64,000 nucleotides of DNA, taken from Amycolatopsis albispora (GTDB lineage Bacteria; Actinomycetota; Actinomycetes; Mycobacteriales; Pseudonocardiaceae). The notes beneath the pieces are model-generated. The model was not told the DNA's origin. It searched no databases and worked only from the letters and a program-made list of their open reading frames with translations. Shown piece after piece: positions 17,251-26,562 of the stretch. Made by a program: the position numbers and the translations under genes. The stretch is from NCBI RefSeq assembly GCF_003312875.1, contig NZ_CP015163.1:1488001-1552000 (forward strand), in the 5' to 3' direction. Position 1 is the first letter of the stretch, and every line of letters begins with the position of its first letter.

Positions 17251-19056
17251 TCAGCCGATCGCGAAACTGGGGTGCGGCGGCTGGTTGTAGGCGGTGTTCT
17301 GCCAGGCGACGGCCACCCGGTACTGCCGGTCCTGCATCAGCGACGGGCGGCTGATGCCGGTGCCGTCGGTGGTCGAGTAGATCCGCAGCGCCCGGTTGTC
17401 GGTGGTGCGCCAGACGACCTCTTCCCGCCAGTCGCCGAGGATGTCGGCGGACAGCGCGGGCGTGGCCTTCGAGCCGTTGTTCGACGCGACCCCGGAACCG
17501 GTGAGCAGCCGGGTGTCCCCGCCGGTGCCGTACTTGTCGATGTGCGTGCCGTCGAGCAGTTCGCGTTGCGCGTCCCCGTCCCACCAGATCACGAAGTTGG
17601 TCGAGCCGGGCTTGCGCGCGGAGACCTGGTTTCCGTTGGTACCGCTGCGAAGTCCGGACACCGACGACGACCACGCCTCGGCGCCGGGATGGCCGGCCCA
17701 GACGTCCGCGGCCACCGCGCGGCCGTTGTCGCAGCCGCAGGCCGGCGCGCTCCAGATGATCTGCCCGGTGCGCGCGTCACCCATCCAGTGCGTGGGCTCG
17801 CTGGTCCACTCCGACGGCTTGAACACCTCCAGCCCGGCACGCGACGGGATGAAGTCGCCGACGTGGTAGGCGTCGCCGTGGTGGGTGTTGTTCTGCCACA
17901 GGCCGTGCCCGTTGTCGTCGATCGCCATCGAGCCGTACATGATCTCGTCGCGGCCGTCCGCGTCCACGTCGGCGACCGACAGTTGGTGGTTGCCCTTGCC
18001 GGTCCACGCCGCGCCGTTGGTGGAGGAGTTCGAATCGAAGGTCCACCGCCGCGTCAGCTGCCCGTTGCGGAAGTCCCACGCGGCGATCACCGACCGCGTG
18101 TAGTACCCGCGCGCCATGATGATGCTGGGCCGCGACCCGTCCACGTACGCGGTGCCCGCCAGGAAGCGGTCGGCCCGGTTGCCGTAGTTGTCACCCCACG
18201 AAGCCACGTTCCCGCGCGGCGGCACGTAGTCCGCGGTCGCCAGCACCGCGCCGTCCGTGCCGCGGAAGACCGACAGGAACTCGGGCCCGGCGAGGATGTA
18301 CCCGCTGGAGTTGCGGTGGTCGGCACCGGCGTTGCCGATCACCTGGCCGGTGCCGGACCTGGTGCCGTCGGCGGTTTTCATCGCGACCTCGGCGCGGCCG
18401 TCGCCGTCGTAGTCGAACACCTGGAACTGCGTGTAGTGCGCGCCGGAGCGGATGTTGCGGCCGAGGTCGATCCGCCACAGCCGGGTGCCGTTGAGCTTGT
18501 ACGCGTCGAGATAGGTGTGGCCGGTGTAACCCGCCTGCGAATTGTCCTTGGCGTTGCTGGGTTCCCACTTGAGCACCAGCTCGTACTGGCCGTCGCCGTC
18601 GAGGTCGCCGACGCTGGCGTCGTTGGCGTTGTAGGTGTAGTTCTCGCCGGACGGCGTGGTGCCGCCGGGCGGGATCTGGAGCGGCACGTCCATGCTGGAG
18701 GCCATCGGGAACGCCAGCGACTGCGCGCCCGCGGCCGCGCGGGACTCGACGCCGTTCACCACGGGGTGCACGGTGTAGGAGGCGGTGGCGGGTGCGTCCT
18801 GGTCGAGGAAGCTCGTCGCGCCGGTGACCTCGGTGAGGCGGGTGCCGTCGCGGTAGACGGCAAAGGCCGGGCTGTCCGGATCGCCGGTGAGCAGCCGCCA
18901 GCTGAGGAAGTTCCCGTCGGCGGTCCGCACGCTGATCAGGCCGCGGTCGAGCTGCTCGGTGGTGGCCCCGGCGGGCGGGGCGGCCTGCGTCACGGGCGTC
19001 GAGAGCAAAGCGCCGAGCAGCGCGATCGCCGCGGCGGCACGGGTGGTTCTTGCCAT
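17251..19056 (-). CDS. Secreted rhamnogalacturonan lyase, polysaccharide lyase family 11
   Basis: 601 residues from ATG 19056 (GGAG nine bases upstream; the frame is open further upstream but the signal peptide MARTTRAAAAIALLGALLS starts here). Eight-bladed propeller lyase like YesW/YesX: DLDGDGQYELVLKWEPSNAKDNSQ, VFDYDGDGRAEVAMKTADGT, DVDADGRDEIMYGSM and ADILGDWREEVVWRT are the repeated calcium-binding and substrate-facing segments. Cleaves the rhamnose-galacturonate backbone of RG-I by beta-elimination. First gene of an operon with the GH30 enzyme. A CebR-like box lies 72 bp upstream of the start. Confidence 0.93.
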   Translation of the reverse strand: MARTTRAAAAIALLGALLSTPVTQAAPPAGATTEQLDRGLISVRTADGNFLSWRLLTGDPDSPAFAVYRDGTRLTEVTGATSFLDQDAPATASYTVHPVVNGVESRAAAGAQSLAFPMASSMDVPLQIPPGGTTPSGENYTYNANDASVGDLDGDGQYELVLKWEPSNAKDNSQAGYTGHTYLDAYKLNGTRLWRIDLGRNIRSGAHYTQFQVFDYDGDGRAEVAMKTADGTRSGTGQVIGNAGADHRNSSGYILAGPEFLSVFRGTDGAVLATADYVPPRGNVASWGDNYGNRADRFLAGTAYVDGSRPSIIMARGYYTRSVIAAWDFRNGQLTRRWTFDSNSSTNGAAWTGKGNHQLSVADVDADGRDEIMYGSMAIDDNGHGLWQNNTHHGDAYHVGDFIPSRAGLEVFKPSEWTSEPTHWMGDARTGQIIWSAPACGCDNGRAVAADVWAGHPGAEAWSSSVSGLRSGTNGNQVSARKPGSTNFVIWWDGDAQRELLDGTHIDKYGTGGDTRLLTGSGVASNNGSKATPALSADILGDWREEVVWRTTDNRALRIYSTTDGTGISRPSLMQDRQYRVAVAWQNTAYNQPPHPSFAIG

Positions 19057-19127
19057 GGCTGAACTCCGAATCGCAAGGGGGCAGAGAATCGGGTTCGGCT
19101 CCGCCGCCGGAAACAGAGCCGGTGTTC

Positions 19128-19141
19128 TGGGAGCGCTCACA
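19128..19141. promoter_or_regulatory. LacI-family operator resembling the CebR box
   Basis: TGGGAGCGCTCACA matches the published Streptomyces CebR box TGGGAGCGCTCCCA at 13 of 14 positions, with the perfect GAGCGCTC core. It lies 72 bp upstream of the rhamnogalacturonan lyase start and 92 bp upstream of the divergent arsC-like start. Control of the PL11-GH30 operon by a LacI-type repressor is an inference; no lacI gene is in the window. Confidence 0.55.
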
Positions 19142-19232
19142 GACTACTGGGAAATGGGGAGCACCGGGCCCGCCGGCGTGTCAAATGTCCGGTTGTGGCC
19201 ACCCGCGGCACACCCCGGTGGAGAATGACCGC

Positions 19233-19583
19233 ATGGAGATCTGGCACAACCCGCGGTGCACGAAGTCACGGACGGCGAAGAAGGCACTGGACGAGGCGGG
19301 CACCGAGTACACCGAGCGCCGCTACCTGGACCAGCCGCCGACCGTGGCGGAGCTGACCGAGGTGCTCGGCAAGCTGGGCCGCGAGCCGTGGGAGATCACG
19401 CGGACCAAGGAGCCGGTCGCGAAGGAACTCGGCCTCGCCGGGCTGCCGAAGGACGCCGCGAACCGCGACCGCTGGATCCAGTTGCTGGCCGAGCACCCGG
19501 TGCTGATCGAACGCCCGATCCTGATCGACGGCACGACCGCCGTCGTCGGCCGCGACGAGGAGTCCCTGCGCCGCATCCGGTAG
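19233..19583 (+). CDS. ArsC/Spx-family arsenate reductase-like protein
   Basis: 116 residues from ATG 19233 (GGTGGAG upstream). Thioredoxin fold with MEIWHNPRCTKSR, where Cys9 in the N-P-x-C-T-K-S-R loop is the arsenate-attacking cysteine of glutaredoxin-dependent ArsC. PIL(I)DG...VVGRDEESL is the C-terminal half of the family signature. No other ars genes adjoin it, so a general redox role is equally possible. Divergent from the pectin operon; convergent with and abutting the next small gene. Confidence 0.85.
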   Translation: MEIWHNPRCTKSRTAKKALDEAGTEYTERRYLDQPPTVAELTEVLGKLGREPWEITRTKEPVAKELGLAGLPKDAANRDRWIQLLAEHPVLIERPILIDGTTAVVGRDEESLRRIR

Positions 19584-19838
19584 CTACGAAGCGCGCTCCA
19601 GTCGCAGCGAGCGGGTGGACAGCGCCAGGCACCGGTCGCAGGGCATGCCGCGCAGGCCGTCCAGCAGGTCCGCCTGGACCCGCTGGAGCACCTCGCCGCA
19701 CAGCGCGCGCAGCTCGGCCGGGATGGCCTGGGCGGACGCGGGCACCAGGTGGCACACCCGTCTGGTCTCGCCGACGATGCCGCGCCGCAGGCGGACGATC
19801 ATCATCGCGGGACCGGGCTCCGGTGCCATGCCTTCCAT
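19584..19838 (-). CDS. Small conserved-looking protein with C-terminal CDRC motif
   Basis: 84 residues if begun at ATG 19838; starts at internal ATGs (MAPEPG or MMIVRL) are also possible. Basic N-terminal half (IVRLRRGIVGETRRVCHLV), a helical middle rich in Leu/Val, and a Cys pair GMPCDRC near the end; a third Cys lies in VCHLV. Codon use fits a real gene and it starts exactly after the arsC stop. Function not recognised. The three cysteines could bind metal. Possibly linked to the PucR gene upstream on the same strand. Confidence 0.5.
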   Translation of the reverse strand: MEGMAPEPGPAMMIVRLRRGIVGETRRVCHLVPASAQAIPAELRALCGEVLQRVQADLLDGLRGMPCDRCLALSTRSLRLERAS

Positions 19839-19927
19839 GGCGTCAGGCTAGGGCCAGGCGGGTGAAGAAGCTTCGTGCCAACGGACCAAGGAATTCCGCC
19901 CGCACTGGTCCGGCGTACCGAAAACGC

Positions 19928-21172
19928 CTAACGGCGGGCCACCACGGCGCTGCCCAGCCGGTGGCAGAGGTTCAGCGCCAGCTCCACGTCCAGCCGGTTG
20001 TCCGCCACCGGCCTGCCGAGCAGCTCCTGCGCCCGGCGCACCCGGTACTGCACCGAGTTCTTGTGCATGAGCAGGCGATCGGCCGCGGCGGTGTAGCTGC
20101 TGCCGACGGTGAGGAACACCCGCAGCGTCTCGCGCAGCCGCTCGTGCTGCTCGTCGTCGGTGGCCAGGTCGCCCAGGGTGTCCTCGATCCACATGCGGGT
20201 GGCGGTCAGGTCCGTGGCCATCAGCGCCATCGCGCCGACGTCACGGAAGGTCATCGCCCGGTCACAGCCGTCCCCGGCGGCGACGGCGAGCGCGTGCACG
20301 CGGGCGGCCTGCCGATGGGTGCGCCGGAACCCCTCGACACCGCGCCCCGGCTCACCGACCGCGACCCGCACCTGGGAGTCCTCCGCCAGCGCGGCTTCGA
20401 TCTGCGCGTCGGAAGGCCCGGCGAGTTCGCCCACCGGCAGCCACACCCACGCGCACAGCTCGTCGTGCGGCACGAACAACGGGCGCGGCCCACCGGGCGG
20501 CACGAACCGGTGCGCCAGCGCTTCCAACCCGGCCAGCGCGTGCGGCGGGCGCGCGGTCTCGGCGTACCAGGCGACCAGCCCGACGTGGTTGCCGCGCACC
20601 CGGTAGCCGAGCGCGGCCTCGCTGGCGGCGAGATCGCCCGCCTCGCCCTCGAGCAGCGAGCGGACCCGCGCCGCGCGCACGGCGCTGCGGTTGAGCAGCC
20701 AGGTGTCGCGCTCCTCCTCGTAGGCGGCCACCACCTGCTGGGTCACCCGGTCGATGAACACCAGCGCGCCGGACAGCGCCTCGCGGGTCAGCGCGCCGAG
20801 CACGGCCGCGTCGTCGATCTGCCGCGTGCCCTCCTCGATGGCCAGGTCCAGCACCGCCATCTGGCCGAGGTAGTAGGCGCGGATCAGGTCGATCACCGAG
20901 GTGCCGCGCTGCGCCAGGCGCCGCGCGTACTCGATCGCCGCGGCGGGCGCCTCGACGCGGGCGGGGTCGATGCCGTGCTGGAAGATGCGCAACGCGGTGT
21001 CGATGTTCTGGTAGACGCTCGCCGAGAGCAGGCTGACCATGCCCTCGTCGTCGTGCACCAGGTGGGGCAGCTCCCGTTCGTACAGGCCGACCAGTTCGGC
21101 CGTCACCGCCGAGGCGCGGTCGTTCAGCGCTTTGGCGACCGCGGCGAGCCGGTCCGAGCGGGGATCCTCCAC
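19928..21172 (-). CDS. PucR family transcriptional regulator (CdaR/GGDEF-like + HTH_30)
   Basis: 414 residues from GTG 21172. Helical N-terminal sensor part, GGDEF-like middle (YRVRGNHVGLVAWYAE), and C-terminal helix-turn-helix LRVFLTVGSSYTAAADRLLMHKNSVQYRVRRAQELLGR, the PucR hallmark. Family members respond to metabolites of purine or diacid catabolism or to redox state. No obvious target is adjacent; the downstream CDRC protein is on the same strand 89 bp away. Confidence 0.9.
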   Translation of the reverse strand: MEDPRSDRLAAVAKALNDRASAVTAELVGLYERELPHLVHDDEGMVSLLSASVYQNIDTALRIFQHGIDPARVEAPAAAIEYARRLAQRGTSVIDLIRAYYLGQMAVLDLAIEEGTRQIDDAAVLGALTREALSGALVFIDRVTQQVVAAYEEERDTWLLNRSAVRAARVRSLLEGEAGDLAASEAALGYRVRGNHVGLVAWYAETARPPHALAGLEALAHRFVPPGGPRPLFVPHDELCAWVWLPVGELAGPSDAQIEAALAEDSQVRVAVGEPGRGVEGFRRTHRQAARVHALAVAAGDGCDRAMTFRDVGAMALMATDLTATRMWIEDTLGDLATDDEQHERLRETLRVFLTVGSSYTAAADRLLMHKNSVQYRVRRAQELLGRPVADNRLDVELALNLCHRLGSAVVARR

Positions 21173-21197
21173 GTGATCACTGTAGGGCGTGACACCG

Positions 21198-21470
21198 TCA
21201 TTCCCGCTGTAACCTGCCGTTTCCCGCCCGGCGGCGGCGCACCACGCCGATCCACAGCAGCACCGAAACCACCGTGCTCGGTGCCACCAGCAGGTAGACC
21301 GGCCAGGCGCGGATCCCCGAAACCCACAGCATCAACGCGACGCCCAGGGAAATCAGCGTCCAGAGCACCGCCAGCGAGGTGCCGCTCCGCCTGCTCCGCA
21401 ACACCCAGTTCCGCACCGTTTCCCTGCTGCCCAGCACATCGGGGAGATACCCCGTCGCGGCCGGTTCCAC
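21198..21470 (-). CDS. Small putative membrane protein, start uncertain
   Basis: 90 residues from GTG 21470: VEPAATGYLPDVLGSRETVRNWVLRSRRSG, then two hydrophobic segments (LAVLWTLISLGVALMLW and VYLLVAPSTVVSVLLWIGVV) and a basic tail. The hydrophobic pattern and GC3 support a gene, but no good ribosome site precedes the GTG. An ATG at 21520 opens a different frame (MPRIDRRTDPELRFF), so a frameshift near 21470 is another possibility. Function unknown. Confidence 0.4.
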   Translation of the reverse strand: MEPAATGYLPDVLGSRETVRNWVLRSRRSGTSLAVLWTLISLGVALMLWVSGIRAWPVYLLVAPSTVVSVLLWIGVVRRRRAGNGRLQRE

Positions 21471-21573
21471 ACCAGGAAGAAGCGCAATTCCGGATCGGTG
21501 CGCCGGTCGATGCGGGGCATGCTCGTTCGACGGAGTAGTGAACCGCCGGAAAACAGACAGGCAGGAGCCAGCC

Positions 21574-21927
21574 GTGCACCACGTGATCCGGGAACTCCAC
21601 CCGCCCCAAGGCCCGCGCAACGCCCAGTTCATCGGCGCGCCCTACGGCGCCGACATCTCCTTCTTCCTGGTCGACGCCGAACCGGGCCAGGGCCCGAAGC
21701 CGCACCGGCACCCGTACCCGGAGACGTGGATCGTGCGCTCCGGGCGGGGCACCTTCTACGCCGAGGGTGACGTGACCGAGGCCGGGCCCGGTGACGTTGT
21801 CGTGGTCGGCGCGAACACCCCGCACACCTTCCGCAACAACGGCACCGAGCGCCTGGAACTGGTCTGCATCCACGCCGCCGGTGAGATGAGCACCGAATGG
21901 CTGGACAGCACCGACCCGATCCCCTGA
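21574..21927 (+). CDS. Cupin domain protein
   Basis: 117 residues from GTG 21574 (CAGGAG upstream). Single cupin barrel: motif 1 PHRHPYPETWIVRSGRGTFYAEG supplies the His/His/Glu metal ligands, and motif 2 GDVVVVGANTPHTFRN supplies the last His. Small cupins of this type are often sugar isomerases or dioxygenase-like proteins; the role cannot be assigned. Convergent with the serine protease gene. Confidence 0.88.
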   Translation: MHHVIRELHPPQGPRNAQFIGAPYGADISFFLVDAEPGQGPKPHRHPYPETWIVRSGRGTFYAEGDVTEAGPGDVVVVGANTPHTFRNNGTERLELVCIHAAGEMSTEWLDSTDPIP

Positions 21928-21944
21928 CCGGCCGGTGCCCCGGG

Positions 21945-22644
21945 TCAGACGCCCGCGGTCTGGCTGATCCAGGAGCGGCTGCTGGCCACGCTGGCGTAGT
22001 TGTTCGTGCCGGTCGGGTTGCTGCCGCCCTGGTTCTGCACGGTCGAAGCCACCCCGACCTGGCGACCGCCGGAGAGCTGCGGGCCGCCGGAGTCGCCCTT
22101 CCAGGCGGCACCGTCGATCCCGCGGCTCTGGATCGCCGGTCCGCCGTACGCGTCGGTCGACTTCCCGGTCACCCGCACGTTGGCGGTCTTGAGCACCGGG
22201 GAGGCCGGGCCGGTCGGCGTGGTGCGGCCCCAGCCGTAGATCTGGTTGGTCGAGCCGACGGCCGGATCGGCGTTGCCGAGGGTGATGTAGGTGGTGCTGA
22301 ACGAGCGCGTCAGGTGCAGCAGCGCCACGTCCCCGACCGGCGAGACCCGCTGCTGGTCCACGCTGATCTGCGTGCCGCCACCGAGGTTGTTGCTGCCCAC
22401 GCGCACGCTCATCGAGCTGCCGAGGCAGTGCTCGGCGGTGAGCACCCCACTGCGGCGCGATGATCGTGCCGGAGCAGTTGAAGTTGCCGCCCACGTAGAC
22501 CTGCGCGCCCCACGGCACGCTGGGCGCGGTGCCGCCGCCGACGATGTCGGGCTGCGCACCGCCCGCGGTGGCCGTTCCGCCGGCGAGCAGGGTCATGGCG
22601 AGGGTGGCGGCCGCGGCGGCGCCAAGGGTACGGACTCGGCTCAC
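21945..22644 (-). pseudogene. Secreted trypsin-like serine protease (S1), one-base frameshift
   Basis: The first frame gives a signal peptide (VSRVRTLGAAAAATLAMTLL), propeptide and the mature start IVGGGTAPSVPWGAQVYVGG with NCSGTIIAPQW. At a CCCC run (22445-22448, GGGG in the gene) one extra base shifts the frame. The second frame supplies VLTAEHCLG (catalytic His), GDVALLHL (Asp) and WKGDSGGPQL (Ser), ending SRSWISQTAGV. With one base removed it is a normal ~232-residue chymotrypsin-fold protease with paired cysteines. Every catalytic residue is intact, so the break is recent or a sequencing error. Confidence 0.85.
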
Positions 22645-22835
22645 GGTCGAGGTCCTTTCTCCGAACCGGGGAAACCGCCGGGAATCCGGCGGGTACGGCG
22701 AAAAGTAAGCGCCTGCTCAGCGCGCCGGGTACCGACGAAGGTCGGGTGGCGGCGCGGATGCCTACGGACGGCGGGGGTTTCGCTACGCAGTTAATTCCGT
22801 GGCCGCCCGACGGTGCATTTACTCAGTAGGGTGGG

Positions 22836-23411
22836 ATGGCGGTCATGACCCGGTTGCCGCACCTCGAACCAGGCGAACTCGACGACAGGCAACGCGAGCT
22901 GTACGACGCCATCACCGGCGGCCCGCGCGCGGGCGGTCCGGTCCCGCTGACCGACGACTACGGACGGCTCGCCGGGCCGTTCAACGCGATGCTGGTCGCG
23001 CCCGCGGTGGGCACCGCGCTGCAACGGCTCGGCGCCGCCATCCGGTACGAGACTTCACTGAGCGCGCGTGTGCGCGAGCTGGCGATTCTCGCCGTCGCCG
23101 CGCATTGGGACTCCGGCTTCGAGCGGTACGCCCACGAGCCGGTCGCGCTGGCGGCGGGCGTCACGGCGGAGCAGCTGGCGGCCGTCCGGTCCGGCGAACT
23201 GCCGGACGGCCTGGACCACACCGAGCTGGCCGCGCTGCGATTCGTCCGCGCGCTGCTCGATGACGGCGATGCCGACGATTCGACCTACGCCGCGGCCGTC
23301 ACGGCGGTCGGTGAGCGGACGGTCGTCGAGTTGACCACGCTGGTCGGTTACTACGCGACACTCGCCCTGCAACTGCGGGTCTTCCGGGTGCCCACTCCCG
23401 AGGGCGACTAG
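22836..23411 (+). CDS. Carboxymuconolactone decarboxylase (CMD) family protein
   Basis: 191 residues; ATG 22836 or the second ATG 22845 (MTRLPHLEPGELDDRQRELYD) could be the start. PcaC-like helical fold with SARVRELAILAVAAHWDSGFERYAHEPVALAAGV. The C-x-x-C pair of AhpD-type members is absent and replaced by the HW...YAH pattern of the decarboxylase-like branch. Substrate unknown. Two bases separate it from the AraC-type regulator downstream, so the two are probably co-expressed. Confidence 0.88.
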   Translation: MAVMTRLPHLEPGELDDRQRELYDAITGGPRAGGPVPLTDDYGRLAGPFNAMLVAPAVGTALQRLGAAIRYETSLSARVRELAILAVAAHWDSGFERYAHEPVALAAGVTAEQLAAVRSGELPDGLDHTELAALRFVRALLDDGDADDSTYAAAVTAVGERTVVELTTLVGYYATLALQLRVFRVPTPEGD

Positions 23412-23413
23412 CC

Positions 23414-24181
23414 ATGGGAGTGCCACTGTGTTCTTCGGCCGCCGTGCGCGGGCGGCTGTCCGTGTACCGGGAGTTCGCGCCGCGGCCGGAGCTGGCCGGG
23501 GTGGTCCGGTGCACCTGGGAAGGCGTGCCCGGCTGGTCGCGGATGCTGCGGGTGCTGCCGGACGGCTGCGTGGACCTCGCGTGGAATGGGGAACGGCTGT
23601 TCGTCACCACCGGTTTCGGGCCGCTGCGGGTTCCGCTGGCGGCGGACGGCCGGTCAGTCGGGCTCCGGCTGCGCTGCGGGGTCGCGGGTGGATTGCTCGG
23701 TGCCGCGCCGGTGACCGATTTGGTCCCGGCCGGGGCGCTCGAAGCGGCGGTGAGTCCCGCCGAGCAGCGTGTGGTGCTGGAACGGTTCGTCGCGCGACGG
23801 CTGCGTGACGGGTTCCGGCCGGATCCCGCGCTCCCGGCAGTGGTGCGGGAGTTGGCGATCCCAGGCGCCAGGGTCGATCTCGCGGCCGACCGGCTCGGCC
23901 TGAGCGAGCGCACCCTGCGACGGCGCCTGCGGGCCGCCACCGGGTGCGGCCCGAAGGAAGTGCAGCGGACACTGCGGTTTTCCGGTTTCGTGCGCCGGAT
24001 CGGTGAGCTGGCGACCGGCCGGGCGTCGCTGTCCACAGTGGCCGCGGAGCTGGGCTACGCCGACCAGTCGCACCTCGGCCACGAGTGCGCCCGCCTGTCC
24101 GGCTCGTCACCGGCGCGGCTGGTGGCCGGTTACGCACGTCACGCCGGAGTGGCCGGAATCCACCAGACGACGTTGTCCTGA
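23414..24181 (+). CDS. AraC family transcriptional regulator
   Basis: 255 residues from ATG 23414. The N-terminal ~130 residues are a ligand-sensing beta domain (YREFAPRPELAGVVRCTWEG, VLPDGCVDLAWNG) common in actinomycete AraC regulators of the DUF6597 type. The C-terminal double helix-turn-helix is LGLSERTLRRRLRAATGCGPKEVQRTLRF plus STVAAELGYADQSHLGHECARLSGSSPARL. Tightly linked to the CMD gene, which is its likely target. Confidence 0.9.
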   Translation: MGVPLCSSAAVRGRLSVYREFAPRPELAGVVRCTWEGVPGWSRMLRVLPDGCVDLAWNGERLFVTTGFGPLRVPLAADGRSVGLRLRCGVAGGLLGAAPVTDLVPAGALEAAVSPAEQRVVLERFVARRLRDGFRPDPALPAVVRELAIPGARVDLAADRLGLSERTLRRRLRAATGCGPKEVQRTLRFSGFVRRIGELATGRASLSTVAAELGYADQSHLGHECARLSGSSPARLVAGYARHAGVAGIHQTTLS

Positions 24182-24198
24182 CCGGCCAGAGTCGGCGC

Positions 24199-24612
24199 AT
24201 GGAGCCGATAACGCTGTCCGTCCGCCTCGACGACCTCGACACCAACGGCCACGTCCGCGGACCGGCGTACCTGGTCTACGCCGACCACGCCCGCTGGGTG
24301 ACCGCCGAGGCGGCCGGCGTCGACCCGGCCGCGCTGCACGCGGCGGGCGTGGGGCCGGTGAACCTCGAAACCACCATCCGGCACCTCGCCGAACTGCGCG
24401 CGGGCGACCGCGCCACGGTCACCTCGGCGTACACGTGGACCGGCGGCAAGACCTCGCGCATCGTCCAGCAACTGCACCGGCAGGACGGCGAGCGGGTGGC
24501 CGAGGTGAGCAGCGTGTGCGGGCTGCTCGACCTCACCGAGCGGCGGCTGGTGCCCGACCCGGCCGCGCACTGGCGCCGCCACGCCACCCGCCCCGGCCTG
24601 CTGGGCCTGTGA
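24199..24612 (+). CDS. Acyl-CoA thioesterase, 4-hydroxybenzoyl-CoA thioesterase-like hotdog
   Basis: 137 residues from ATG 24199. MEPITLSVRLDDLDTNGHVRGPAYLVYADHARW is the FadM/4HBT signature with the catalytic-loop Asp (D-x-x-D-T-N-G-H-V), and ETTIRHLAELRAGDRATV follows. Hydrolyses acyl- or aroyl-CoA thioesters. Begins 17 bp after the AraC gene and may belong to the same transcript. Convergent with the GH87-like gene. Confidence 0.87.
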   Translation: MEPITLSVRLDDLDTNGHVRGPAYLVYADHARWVTAEAAGVDPAALHAAGVGPVNLETTIRHLAELRAGDRATVTSAYTWTGGKTSRIVQQLHRQDGERVAEVSSVCGLLDLTERRLVPDPAAHWRRHATRPGLLGL

Positions 24613-24622
24613 GCACGCAGGC

Positions 24623-26487
24623 TCAGGGCCGGTTGATCACGAACTGCGAACCCGGTTCGACCACGATGTCGCCCTCGGCCGAGCCGGTGATGGTCACGTC
24701 CGTCAGCGTGGCGCTGCCGCGCGCACCGCCCATGGCGAGCACGCCCGCGCCGTTGTTGGACTTGGTGATGGTCACGTCGCTGATCGCGACGTCCGGCACC
24801 GCGCCACCGCCGTTCTTGAACTGGATGCCGTCGTAGGTGGAGTCGTGGATCTCGGTGCCGGATATGGTCACGCCGGGGATGTCGCGGCTCGCCGCGAACA
24901 GCGTGATGGCCCCGAATTCCTGTTGCTCACCCCAGAACGCGCCGCCGGTGCGGTGCAGGGCGTTGCCGGTGATGGTGGTGGTGCCGGAGAAGGGCAGCGG
25001 GTCGTGGTCGGTGGCCAGCATGATGCCCGGGTAGTTCATGGTGTCCTCGACCAGGTTCTGCTCGATCCGGTTGCCGTGACCGCCGTAGACCGCGATTCCG
25101 TTGGCGCGCCAGGGAAGCTGGATGGTGTTGTTGGCGAACACGTTGTCGTGCGCGATGTCCACCGCCGGGTCCTTGACGTACTGGCTGGCCCACACCGCGA
25201 GCGAATCGTCGCCGGTGGTGCGGAACGAGGACTCGCGCACCTGTGAGTTCCGGGTGCCGTTGGTGAAGTTGATGCCGTCCGCGTAGGTGTTGCGGATGCG
25301 CATGCCGCTGAACTCCAGGCCGTCGGCCGGACCCCAGCGCGCGGGGATGTTGCTGTAGTCGCGGCCGACCCAGACGCCGACGTTGGCGTGCTCGATCCAG
25401 ACGTTCGAGATCCTGGTGCCGGTGCCGAAGCGGCCGTTGAGGCCGACCCCGCCTTCGTCGCCGCCGTCACCGCCGCGGATGCGGCCGGAACCGAAGATCG
25501 CGATGTCGGAGATCTGCGTGTTGCGGTCGATGTCGAAGCCGAAGTTGCCTTCGTGCGGGTGGTTGATGCCGCCCGCGTCCTGCGGCTCGATCAGCGAGTA
25601 CAGCTGGGAGTGCCACATGCCCGCGCCGCGGACGGTCACGTCCGAGATGCCGACCTGGTTGTACGGCCCGTTGTTGTCCGGGTCGTCGGTGAGGATCTTG
25701 GCTTCCTGCCGCCACTGGCCCGGCGGGATCCACACGCAGTCGATGACGCCGTTCTGGTCGTCGGTCACCGCTTTCTGGATGGCCGCGGCGTCGTCGACGC
25801 CGTCGCCGGGCACGGCGCCGTAGTCGGTGATCGACGTGCACTCGGCGGGTTTTCCGGACGGTGGGGCGACCTGTTCGAGGTCGAGCAGGTCGATGATGTG
25901 GAAGGCCGCGTTGTCGTCGGCGTCGCGCTGCAGCTTGAACTTCGTGCCCGGGGGATAGGACTTCGGCAGCAGCAGGTGGCTTTCGTCGAACAGCCGGCGG
26001 GCGTCGGCCTGCGGGGTGTTGGTCAGGCCCTCGGGATCGTCGGTGTTGCCGTAGAGCCAGCTGTGCTTGGAGGACAGCGTCACCTTCTGGCTGAAGGCGC
26101 CGTCGATGTACAGGCTGAGGGTGTGGTCCTGGCCGCCACCGCCCGGCGCGTCCGGCACGGAGTTGCGGACCACCAGCGAGTTGGCCTGGTTGGCCGAGGT
26201 GAACTCGACGAACTGGCCCTGGGCGTCGAGCCGGACCGACTTGCGGCCCGACGACTCGGTCGCGAAGTTCGTGTGCCCGAAGGTGCGTTTCGGGTCGGTT
26301 CCAGGAGCTGGCCCTGGAAGTCGGCGTTTTCGGCTTCGTAGGTGGTGTAGGTGAGGGTCGCGCCGCGGGGCGTGGCCGGTTGCTCGGTGGTCGTCGGGGC
26401 GGCTGGTTGCGCGGTGGCCGCTGGGGCGGCGATGGCGGTGGTGAGCAGGGTGGCCGCCAGGAGGCGGACGGTCGGTGCGCGTCGCAT
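24623..26487 (-). pseudogene. Secreted parallel beta-helix glycosidase (GH87 mycodextranase / alpha-1,3-glucanase-like), one-base frameshift
   Basis: Starts at ATG 26487 with a signal peptide (MRRAPTVRLLAATLLTTAIA) and a CBM6-like domain beginning YEAENADFQGQLL. At about 26295-26298 one base is missing, and the frame resumes as DPKRTFGHTNFATESSGRKS. It then runs ~560 residues to the end. The catalytic part is a right-handed parallel beta-helix: SITDYGAVPGDGVDDAAAIQ, TYADGINFTNGTRNSQVRES and FRTTGDDSLAVWAS. The D-G-I-N and G-D-D acidic residues fit GH87 enzymes, which cut alpha-1,3-linked fungal glucans. Length and all motifs are intact apart from the single indel. Confidence 0.78.
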
Positions 26488-26562
26488 GGGCGCCTCGTTT
26501 TCCGTGGGGACGGGTAGTGATCCAGTTCACAGGTGGGTGAATAGCATGCAATACCGGCAGCA

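Noticed and set aside
19050..19232. N-terminal extension of the ArsC-like protein
   Set aside because: The extension crosses the divergent promoter and CebR-like box; the ArsC fold starts at ATG 19233.
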